Source: Bacteroidota bacterium (GTDB lineage Bacteria > Bacteroidota > Bacteroidia > Bacteroidales > Prolixibacteraceae). Taken from it: a stretch of DNA of 32,423 bases. Shown here in pieces: positions 17,764-25,400 of the stretch. Made by a program: the position numbers and the translations under genes. The stretch lies in NCBI GenBank assembly GCA_029265715.1, contig JAJUGZ010000042.1:1-32423 (forward strand). The letters are read 5' to 3'. Under the pieces are notes generated by a model that was not told the origin of the DNA, made no database searches, and saw only the letters and a program-made list of their open reading frames with translations. Each line of letters begins with the position of its first letter. Positions within the stretch are counted from its first letter, which is position 1.

Positions 17764-17997
17764 CTACATTATTGCGATTCGTGAAAAAGGGACTTTTTTA
17801 TATTCTCTGTTGCTTAGACAGATTTGATGATTTTTAACAAGTTGGTTCTTTTCTTCCACTGTCAGCCTGCTGATGTATTTAATCCGTTCTTGGGCAGGCA
17901 GGCTTCGAATGCTTCTAAATACGCATTGCTTCAGCTCTTTCTCCATCGGACAACCGAAAATCAATCCGTAATAGTCTGTATAATCAATCCTTCCCAT
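17764..17997 (-). CDS. Small Cys/His-containing protein of unknown function
   Basis: A 77-residue protein that I do not recognise. It has a good ribosome site (GGAGGAAAT directly before the ATG at 17997), which is unusual in this genome and supports it being real. It contains C16 in FGCPMEKELKQC, C25, H57 and C60 in VKNHQIC, a spacing that could bind a metal, and a helical charged middle (LPAQERIKYISRLTVEEKNQL). No signal or membrane segment is present. It is convergent with the WbqC-family gene across a hairpin and divergent from ffh, so it appears to be a single-gene unit. Confidence 0.6.
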   Translation of the reverse strand: MGRIDYTDYYGLIFGCPMEKELKQCVFRSIRSLPAQERIKYISRLTVEEKNQLVKNHQICLSNREYKKVPFSRIAIM

Positions 17998-18380
17998 ATT
18001 TCCTCCAACTTCTTTTTTTAGGCTGCTTTCGATACTTAATTCCGATATGGCCGGAAAGGTAACCCATGAAATGCAAAAAAAAAATCATCAGGAGAAACTT
18101 GGAACCCCGTTGTTGATTCCTGAAAATGCAGTTTACAAAACCGGAGTGGATGCTGATAAATTAGCTGGGCTTATTTTAAAAGGTCTGAGCCACTTTGTCA
18201 TATTTTTGTATTTTTGCAGCGTTAAAAACGGAAGGGACTTAAAAATCAATATTTGGGTTCGGGGAATAGCACTCCTGTTCAGTAAAAAATATGAATTAGA
18301 GAGCGTGTCCGGACCGGATTTCGAAATCATCTGTTTTTGCACCGGATGAACGAGTAAAAAAATAAAACTGCATAACTGAT
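17998..18380. other. Intergenic region upstream of ffh
   Basis: About 380 bases without a convincing gene. It holds the ffh promoter candidate at 18201-18216 and a predicted leader of about 150 bases. The leader contains a possible weak stem around TCCGGACCGGA (18308-18318) but no riboswitch or SRP RNA that I can recognise. An open frame of 100 codons on the plus strand (18047-18349) crosses the promoter and lacks a ribosome site, so it was not called. Confidence 0.5.
18201..18216 (+). promoter_or_regulatory. Possible tandem -7 boxes for ffh
   Basis: TATTTTTG occurs twice back to back (18201-18208 and 18209-18216). The second is followed by CAGCG, much as TATATTTG is followed by CAGCC before the ABC-F gene. 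A clear -33 element is lacking. A start here would give ffh a leader of about 155 bases. Confidence 0.45.
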
Positions 18381-19709
18381 ATGTTTGAAAATCTGAACGA
18401 AAAGCTGGAGCGGTCGTTTAAACTGCTGAAAGGTCAGGGCAAGATTACAGAAATCAATGTGGCCGAAACACTGAAAGAAGTAAGACGTGCTTTGCTTGAC
18501 GCCGACGTAAACTTCAAGATCGCCAAAACCTTTACTGAGAATGTACGCAAAAAAGCGCTTGGGCAGGATGTATTGAATGCTGTGAAGCCGGGACAGATGA
18601 TGGTTAAGATTGTGCACGATGAGCTGGCCGAACTGATGGGCGGTAAGTTTGTCGACATTAACCTGAAAGGAAGCCCTGCCATTATCCTGATTGCCGGATT
18701 GCAAGGTTCGGGTAAAACAACATTCTCCGGGAAGCTGGCCCGCATGCTGAAAAGCAAAAAAGGCAGGCATCCGCTTTTGGTTGCGGGCGACGTTTATCGT
18801 CCGGCTGCGATCGATCAGCTGAAAGTTCTGGGCGAACAGGTTGGCGTGCCAGTTTATACCGAAGATGGAAATAAGAATCCGGTTAATATTGCGTTATCGG
18901 CAATCAAGTTTGCCAAAGAAAAAGGCAACGACGTGGTTATTATCGACACGGCCGGTCGTCTGGCTATCGACCAGCAGATGATGGATGAGATCAGTGCAGT
19001 GAAAGATGCAGTAAAACCTCATGAAATCTTGTTTGTTGTCGACTCGATGACAGGTCAGGACGCTGTGAACACCGCCAAAGAATTCAATGATCGCCTCGAC
19101 TTCGACGGAGTTGTATTGACCAAGCTGGATGGTGATACCCGCGGTGGTGCGGCGTTATCAATCCGTTCGGTAGTCGATAAACCAATCAAGTTTGTAGGTA
19201 CCGGCGAAAAGCTGGATGCGCTGGATAACTTCCATCCTGAACGTATGGCCGACCGTATCTTGGGGATGGGCGACATTGTTTCGCTGGTTGAAAAAGCCCA
19301 GGAGCAGTTTGATGAAGAAGAAGCCCGGAAATTGCAACAAAAACTGGCCCGCGACCAGTTCAATTTCACCGACTTTCTGAAGCAAATCCAGCAAATTAAG
19401 AAAATGGGCAACCTGAAAGATTTGGCGGCCATGATCCCCGGAATGGGCAAAGCTCTCAAAGATGTTGAGATTGAAGACGACGCCTTCAAACACATTGAAG
19501 CGATTATATATTCGATGACCCCTGCCGAGCGTGAAGATCCTTCTATTTTGAGCGGCTCGCGCAAAAAACGTATTGCTGAAGGTTCTGGAACCAACATTCA
19601 GGAAGTTAACCGCCTGATTAAGCAATTTACCGAAACCCGGAAGATGATGAAATTTGTGTCTCAGGGCCGTAACATGGGCCGGATGATGGGAAACATGCGC
19701 AAACGATAA
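18381..19709 (+). CDS. ffh: Signal recognition particle protein Ffh (SRP54)
   Basis: A 442-residue GTPase that binds signal sequences of nascent membrane and secreted proteins and, with SRP RNA and FtsY, delivers ribosomes to the Sec translocon. The N domain covers about residues 1-95 (MFENLNEKLERSFKLLKGQG). The G domain has GLQGSGKTT starting at G106, DVYRPAAIDQL, DTAGRLAID, TKLDGDTRGGAALS and the closing FVGTGEKLDALDNFHPERMA. The methionine-rich M domain follows (IPGMGKAL, SGSRKKRIAEGSGT, RKMMKF) and ends in GRNMGRMMGNMRKR. Length and order are normal. It is followed 18 bases later by folD, a likely co-transcribed housekeeping gene. Confidence 0.97.
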   Translation: MFENLNEKLERSFKLLKGQGKITEINVAETLKEVRRALLDADVNFKIAKTFTENVRKKALGQDVLNAVKPGQMMVKIVHDELAELMGGKFVDINLKGSPAIILIAGLQGSGKTTFSGKLARMLKSKKGRHPLLVAGDVYRPAAIDQLKVLGEQVGVPVYTEDGNKNPVNIALSAIKFAKEKGNDVVIIDTAGRLAIDQQMMDEISAVKDAVKPHEILFVVDSMTGQDAVNTAKEFNDRLDFDGVVLTKLDGDTRGGAALSIRSVVDKPIKFVGTGEKLDALDNFHPERMADRILGMGDIVSLVEKAQEQFDEEEARKLQQKLARDQFNFTDFLKQIQQIKKMGNLKDLAAMIPGMGKALKDVEIEDDAFKHIEAIIYSMTPAEREDPSILSGSRKKRIAEGSGTNIQEVNRLIKQFTETRKMMKFVSQGRNMGRMMGNMRKR

Positions 19710-19727
19710 TTTTAAAAACAACAACCA

Positions 19728-20603
19728 ATGATTTTAATCGACGGTAAGAAAACAGCTGACGAGATAAAAAAGGAAATCGCTGAAGACGTTAAGCAAATGG
19801 TGGCTTCCGGGAAACGGGCACCTCATCTGGCAGCCATTCTGGTGGGTCACGATGGCGGGAGCGAATCGTATGTTGCTCACAAAATTAAAGATTGTGAAGA
19901 AGTTGGTTTCCGCTCGACGTTGGTACGTTATGAAGACGATGTGACCGAAGAGGAGCTTTTGGCTAAAGTACAGGAACTGAACCAGGACGACGAATTGGAT
20001 GGCTTCATCGTTCAGTTGCCTTTGCCTAAACATATCTCAGAGCAAAAAGTTATCGAAGCGATTGATCCGCGCAAGGATGTGGATGGGTTCCACCCGGTGA
20101 ACGTGGGCCGTATGGTTATCGGATTGCCCTCGTTTGTTTCGGCAACGCCTTTTGGCATTGTTGAATTGCTCAAACGCTATAAGGTGGAGACTTCAGGCAA
20201 AAACTGTGTGATTATTGGCCGTAGCAATATTGTGGGGCGTCCGCTTAGCGTACTGATGTCGCAAAAAGAAGTAAATGCCACCGTAACTGTGGCCCACAGT
20301 CGCACAAAAGACCTGAAAAAAGTTTGCAGCGAAGCCGATATTTTGATCGCAGCGCTCGGCTCGCCCGGATTTGTTTCGGCCGATATGGTGAAGGAAGGGG
20401 CTGTTGTTATTGATGTGGGAACAACCCGGGTTGCAGCTCCTGAAACAAAATCAGGAACACGTTTAAAAGGTGATGTAAAATTTGATGAAGTTGCGCCTAA
20501 GTGCTCTTTCATCACGCCGGTTCCCGGCGGCGTTGGCCCGATGACCCGTGTTTCTCTGTTGTGGAATACGATGCTTGCTGCGAAAAAGCAGGTTTATAAC
20601 TAG
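19728..20603 (+). CDS. folD: Bifunctional methylenetetrahydrofolate dehydrogenase/cyclohydrolase
   Basis: A 291-residue enzyme that oxidises 5,10-methylene-THF to methenyl-THF with NADP and hydrolyses it to 10-formyl-THF, supplying one-carbon units for purines and initiator tRNA. The family blocks are intact: the start [36 protein letters not shown] with the catalytic Lys in [31 protein letters not shown], the NADP-binding [14 protein letters not shown], and [14 protein letters not shown]. It follows ffh by 18 bases and ends at an intrinsic terminator. Confidence 0.97.
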   Translation: MILIDGKKTADEIKKEIAEDVKQMVASGKRAPHLAAILVGHDGGSESYVAHKIKDCEEVGFRSTLVRYEDDVTEEELLAKVQELNQDDELDGFIVQLPLPKHISEQKVIEAIDPRKDVDGFHPVNVGRMVIGLPSFVSATPFGIVELLKRYKVETSGKNCVIIGRSNIVGRPLSVLMSQKEVNATVTVAHSRTKDLKKVCSEADILIAALGSPGFVSADMVKEGAVVIDVGTTRVAAPETKSGTRLKGDVKFDEVAPKCSFITPVPGGVGPMTRVSLLWNTMLAAKKQVYN

Positions 20604-20626
20604 TCGATCAGAACATTTCGATACAT

Positions 20627-20653
20627 AAAAAGGTGCTTTTAGAGCGCCTTTTT
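20627..20653 (+). terminator. Intrinsic terminator after folD
   Basis: AAAAAGGTGCT (20627-20637) pairs with AGCGCCTTTTT (20643-20653), with one G-U pair and a five-base loop, and runs into a T-tract. Its tail reaches the first in-frame ATG of the next open frame (20656), which argues that the next protein starts later, at 20701. Confidence 0.85.
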
Positions 20654-20700
20654 TTATGCAATTTTTATACATTTATCCGGATACATTAAAAACTGAAACT

Positions 20701-21516
20701 ATGATTATCAAAAACATTTTGGGGCGGAGTTTAAAACTTGTTCTGGCTTTGTTCCTAATATTTGGCCAATCGTGCAGCACTGTTCCGTTAACTGGCCGTT
20801 CGCAAATGAACCTGTTGCCCGAGTCTTCGATGGTTGAGATGAGCTTAACAGAATATGGGCAGTTCCTGAAAGACAATAAACTTTCGACCGATAAAGCGAA
20901 AACCGATGCGATAAAGCGAGTGGGGGCCCGGATTTCTGCTGCTGTTGAAAAGTATCTGAATGACAATGGATATGCCGATCGGGTAGCTGATTTTAAATGG
21001 GAATTTAACCTGGTCGAAAACGACACGCCGAATGCCTGGTGTATGCCGGGAGGTAAAGTTGTTTTTTATACCGGTATCCTGCCAATTACGCAAGACGATG
21101 CCGGAATTGCTGTGGTTATGGGACATGAAATCGCCCATGCAGTTGCCCGTCATGGAAATGAGCGCATGAGCCAGCAGATGCTTGTGCAAATGGGGAGTGT
21201 CGCTTTATCGGAAGCCATTAAACAAAAGCCGGAACAAACTAAGTCAATTTTTTTAGCTGCTTACGGGGCGGGGGCCCAACTCGGGGTTATGTTACCTTAT
21301 TCGAGAAAACATGAGTACGAAGCGGATAAGTTGGGTTTGATTTTTATGGCCATTGCCGGCTATAACCCCCGGCTTGCAATTCCTTTCTGGCAGCGAATGG
21401 CACAACTTGGAGGAAGCAGCACCCCTGAGTTTTTAAGTACCCATCCGGTTGAAGCAAACCGAATTGAAGCCTTGAATGCCTTAATGCCTGAAGCCTTGAA
21501 ATATTACAAACCCTGA
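20701..21516 (+). CDS. M48-family zinc metalloprotease, predicted lipoprotein
   Basis: A 271-residue protease of the M48 group related to Oma1/LoiP/BepA-type envelope quality-control enzymes. The signal segment (MIIKNILGRSLKLVLALFLIFGQSC) ends at a cysteine in a relaxed lipobox, so the mature protein is probably lipid-anchored in the periplasm. The zinc site is HEIAH at H142-H146, with the third ligand E205 in HEYEADKLG. The AWCMPGGKVVFYTGIL block before it and the STHPVEANRIEAL block after it are standard for the family. The protein has no TPR tail, unlike BepA. I start at 20701 because the 15 extra upstream codons overlap the folD terminator and precede the signal peptide. Confidence 0.92.
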   Translation: MIIKNILGRSLKLVLALFLIFGQSCSTVPLTGRSQMNLLPESSMVEMSLTEYGQFLKDNKLSTDKAKTDAIKRVGARISAAVEKYLNDNGYADRVADFKWEFNLVENDTPNAWCMPGGKVVFYTGILPITQDDAGIAVVMGHEIAHAVARHGNERMSQQMLVQMGSVALSEAIKQKPEQTKSIFLAAYGAGAQLGVMLPYSRKHEYEADKLGLIFMAIAGYNPRLAIPFWQRMAQLGGSSTPEFLSTHPVEANRIEALNALMPEALKYYKP

Positions 21517-21594
21517 GAATATCAGTTGTTCGATTTTCTTAGATTATGTAATACTGTTTATTAACACTTTTTAAGAATTGTAACGGAATTTTTC

Positions 21595-21602
21595 TATTTT
21601 TG
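21595..21602 (+). promoter_or_regulatory. -7 box for the DUF3276 gene
   Basis: TATTTTTG matches TAnnTTTG, 36 bases before the ATG at 21639. A TTG at 21578-21580 is somewhat too close for an ideal -33 element. The longer frame beginning at TTG 21600 overlaps this box and is therefore unlikely to be translated. Confidence 0.5.
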
Positions 21603-21638
21603 ATAACCTATTTATGGAAACAATTTAAAATTAGAAAG

Positions 21639-22049
21639 ATGGAAGGCTTTGAAAAAAACGACGAATTGAATGAAGTTGACGGTAAATTCAGGGAAGAAAT
21701 TTATTCAAAGGCTGTAAGGGCAGGTAAACGCACTTATTTTTTTGATGTAAAAGCAACCCGGAAGGACGAGTATTATCTTACGATTACCGAAAGTAAAAAG
21801 CGTTTTGATCAGGAAGGTAAATACCACTTCGAGAAGCATAAAATTTTTCTTTATAAAGAAGATTTTGAAAAGTTTGCAGAAGGTCTTCGGGAGATTGTTG
21901 AATACATTCATTCCAATCAGCCATTCCAGAATTATGAATCGGAAGAAGCTGAACAAGAAAGCGATCTGTATGAAGAGGTGGTTGGCAGTCCGAACGAAGC
22001 CTATCAAAAACATTACACCGACATCGAATTTGAAGATTTATCAAAGTAA
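21639..22049 (+). CDS. PUR-family DNA/RNA-binding protein (DUF3276)
   Basis: A 136-residue protein of the DUF3276 family, in which PUR-type whirly repeats bind single-stranded nucleic acid; the Borrelia homologue BpuR is the studied example. The family core is seen in EEIYSKAVRAGKRTYFFDVK and ATRKDEYYLTITESKKRF, followed by YHFEKHKIFLYKEDFEKFAEGL. The acidic tail (SEEAEQESDLYEEV) is typical of Bacteroidota members. The ATG at 21639 (MEGFEKNDELNE) is preferred over the upstream TTG. The role in Bacteroidota is unsettled, possibly translational or transcriptional regulation. A strong hairpin follows 45 bases after its stop. Confidence 0.88.
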   Translation: MEGFEKNDELNEVDGKFREEIYSKAVRAGKRTYFFDVKATRKDEYYLTITESKKRFDQEGKYHFEKHKIFLYKEDFEKFAEGLREIVEYIHSNQPFQNYESEEAEQESDLYEEVVGSPNEAYQKHYTDIEFEDLSK

Positions 22050-22088
22050 TTCTCCTATGGCGTAAATTCTACTTTAATCTTCGGAAAA

Positions 22089-22217
22089 TATGCAACGAGG
22101 GTGTCTCAAAAGTCCGAGACACCCTCGTTTTGTTAGTACACCTACCTACCCGAACAGTTTTTCGAATATTCAATTCTCAGAAGCTTTAAAGAACATTTGA
22201 GACAGCTTCGTTGCATA
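22089..22217. repeat. Inverted-repeat element of 129 bp (MITE-like)
   Basis: The ends 22089-22110 and 22196-22217 match at 20 of 22 positions when one is reversed; both start TATGCAACGA and share GTCTCAAA. A TA at each outer end could be a TA target duplication, but this cannot be separated from the repeat. No coding capacity is present. The left end is itself half of a strong hairpin. The core is like the outer arm of the repeat at 6639 (CTGTC...AAA), so the two may be related. Confidence 0.55.
22094..22135 (+). terminator. Intrinsic terminator after the DUF3276 gene
   Basis: AACGAGGGTGTCTC (22094-22107) pairs perfectly with GAGACACCCTCGTT (22116-22129) across an eight-base loop, followed by TTGTT. 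It is contained in the left part of the inverted-repeat element. Confidence 0.8.
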
Positions 22218-22411
22218 ATATCTGACTGATTTTATTGTTTCTACAAACTTATATTTTCTTGTTTTGCCTCCCTGTTTCTTCTGACAATTGACTTTTGTCA
22301 TAATTCACTGTAACTTACAAACTGGTTTGACCATACTCTTTGAGGGCAAATTTATTCGGAAGTAAGGTTGTTTTGCTTTTAATTTAATTAACCGACACTA
22401 AAAAATCGGAT
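22218..22411. other. Upstream region of the giant gene pair
   Basis: About 190 A/T-rich bases lead to the ATG at 22412. A TTTG (22325-22328) and a near -7 box (TACTCTTTG, 22334-22342, one base longer than consensus) are too close together to form a standard promoter. TAAGGTTG near 22363 is a one-mismatch -7 box. The promoter is therefore undetermined. Confidence 0.35.
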
Positions 22412-25400
22412 ATGGACCAATCACCCAAGTTCAAATTCCTGGATGTACAAAGATTCAGGAATCCTTTCAATGTTGAAAAAACACAGGAATTTTCTTCGAG
22501 CCGGCGAACGGCGCTAAAACAAATGTCTGCTTTGATGTTGGGCGTTGCTCCCGGGATCAGCGCACTTGGAAAAACACTGAATACCTCATTTACCTTTCAG
22601 CAAAAAGACAATGGCGTTTTGTTTTTCTACGACGGGAAGCCGGCCTGGGATGTGTTGCCCGCTCTGTTCGAAGGTTCTCCCCGGGTAAATTTCGAAGAAA
22701 GTCAGGAAGGCTTTCGGATCGAACTTCGGGGCGCTATTTATCCCGGAACGGATATATCGGCCGATTTTAATGCTTTTGTTCGGGTACAATCGGGCCGGTG
22801 GCGACTCGACATTGACTTTCCTGGTTTGAATGCTTCGGGGGACATTCCGTTTATCGATTGGCTAAAGGGCGAAAGCCGGGTGTCCGGGTTTTCACGTCGC
22901 GATCTGATGTATGCTTTAGACGATCAGGATAAACTGGAAATAACCGGCCCTCTTACCTTACAGGTTGGGGCTGACTGGCATGTAAAAATGACCCCGGAGG
23001 GAAAAACCGAGCTCGTTTTGTTCGGGTATCCGGAGAAATTTGAAAAAGCAGAATTATGCCTTTACAGGTTAACAGATCAGCACAGCCTGTTGAATTCGAA
23101 TATTCAAAAGGCCAGTTGTATTACATTGCAGAACCCGGTAGGGAACTTGCAAGCCTTTGAAGCGCTTACATATCGGCGCAGGCGCGTGTTTAGTAACCCG
23201 CTGTACCCGTTTAGCTACACCGGTCTTGTTTTATCCGGTTTGGACAACAAATATCAACGGAGCCTTTTAGCTTATGACAATACGGGGGCAGGTGCCCGTT
23301 CTCATTTTTTACTTCAGCATAATGGCGACAATAGGCTTGGCCTTTTCAGAAGCCGATTTTACAAGGAATATCATGGCGATGGTTCTCCGTTTATTTATAC
23401 GGCAGATCTGGGCGACGAGCCCCAATGGATTGGTGCCGGCGGGGCTGCTTTTGCGTTAATTGGTTCGAATGAGCAACAATTTGTACTATCCGGAAACGGG
23501 AATAAAGTTAATTGGCTCGATTGTAAAGCGCTGGTGGCCGGGACCCGTATTCATGTGCCGGGCGGACAATCGGTGCCGGTTGGATATGCCGATCCTCCCG
23601 TTGTGACTGTCTCGCCTCAAAACCCGGTAAAAGTGAAACCGCGTACCATAAAACCGGGCGAGGTTTTGACCCCGGGCAAGATTGTTGAAACAGCGCCCGA
23701 CGATGACGACAAAGCAACCTGGATTTATGTGAACCAGGAACCGGTAAAAGTGAAATTTAAGGTTGACCAACCGATCATGTTTAACGTGATAAGGCCTGAG
23801 GATTTTATCAACCTGCAGTTTGAGTTCGTCAATTTTGTACTCGAAGATAACCTTCTGAAAATTGATGACAATAAGGAACCTGCTTTCTTGCTGATCCATT
23901 TCCCATCGCAGCATACCCGCGAAGAAGTGATGCGAGACATTGGCTCTTCCGGATCATCCCCGTCTCTAAACCGGGGCAGCGAGCCGATCTCGAACTTACA
24001 TGCGCCCGTTAAATTTATGCGGGCCGGTAGCAGCCGTTTGGTCTACAAGGTGCCGGCCGGGTACGATCCTATTCCGGTTACTCTGGAAAACCTGTTAAAC
24101 TGGAGCAATTTCGATCTTCAGGTAAATTATCGGGCCCGCTGGTTCAATCAAGTGTCGGGGATGAGTCTAATAAATACCCAACTGGCCGCCAGCTCAATGG
24201 TTTTTGCCCGGAGTGCCCCAACTGCCGGAACAAGAATCGGTAAGCCGAATGTAACTTACCAGGCTCGTCAGGTTAAGATGGTCGATTCGAAAAAAGCTGC
24301 TATTTCAACCATACAAAAGCCGCAATCGGTTCAGGAAGTAAAAGTTACGATGGCTACCACGCCTAAAGGCCCGGGAGTGATGGCGCTGTCTGATGACCAG
24401 TTTAACGGTTTATTGGCCGCTCCGGTGGTCGAAACCGTGAATACAGCAGCCTTACAGGGAAGCATGAAGCGGCTGTTCGTGATGAAAGAACCTGCGAAAT
24501 ACGAAACGGTTATCGAAGCGCCGACCTATTTGCAAATATCACCCAACCAGTTTGCCGGGTTTCAACACCTTAGCGAATTGCGCGATGCCGCAGGTACATA
24601 CAACCCTTCAGAGGTCGGGCTGGTGGGCACCGACGACGAGACGGTTACTCCTGGTGCGCTAAACTCCACGGCCTCAGCAACCCAATCGACCAGAAAAACT
24701 GTTGCGCCGGCAACTACGGTTTCAAAACTTCAGTCCTCAAACATTAATTATTATCGGAATGTGGTTATCGGGACGAGCCCTTCGCCAAGATATAAAGGGA
24801 TTGTATCGCCAACGTTGCTGAAAATGCCGCCGGCCCTTGCTCTGCCCAAAGGTAGCCTGTTTGAACTTTGGCATACCCGGATGGGTGTAAAATTAGCCAG
24901 CGGCGAGATCGACGAAGATGTGCTGAACCAGTTAAAAACAGTCCGCGTTATCTGGTCCCAATGGGCCGATGCCGATTACAAAAAGACCAACGATATTCCG
25001 GCAGTCGATCCGTATTTCTACAGTTTGCCAACACCGCGCCATGCCCATCAATTGGTGCATCTGACTTCGAACTACCTCGATCTGGTTCAGGAAAATACCA
25101 AGCGGAAATATACTCCGCGCCCGGTAAAAGCAGATAAACTGATGCTTTCGGCCATGGGAAGCTGGATCGACTTTAAACTGAATATTCCGGAAGATGTCGA
25201 GCTGCTTTCGGTAAAAGCCTGGCTTCAACGTGCTACGATGGGGCGCGACCATTACATCAAAATCGTTGAGCGTGGGAACCTGTTTCCGTTTGGGCACAAA
25301 GCCTTGCTGGTTGTGATTGCCGAACGCCGCATCCGGACCATCAACAATGTGAATACAGCTGTGCTTATCCAGCGCGAGTTTATCATCGTTAAACAACCCG

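Noticed and set aside
18047-18349. Plus-strand open frame of 100 codons upstream of ffh
   Set aside because: It has no ribosome site, spans the ffh promoter candidate, reads like untranslated A/T-rich sequence and resembles no family.
18224-18380. SRP RNA or riboswitch in the long ffh leader
   Set aside because: The conserved SRP domain IV sequence and its GGAA-type loop were not found, and no known riboswitch core is visible.
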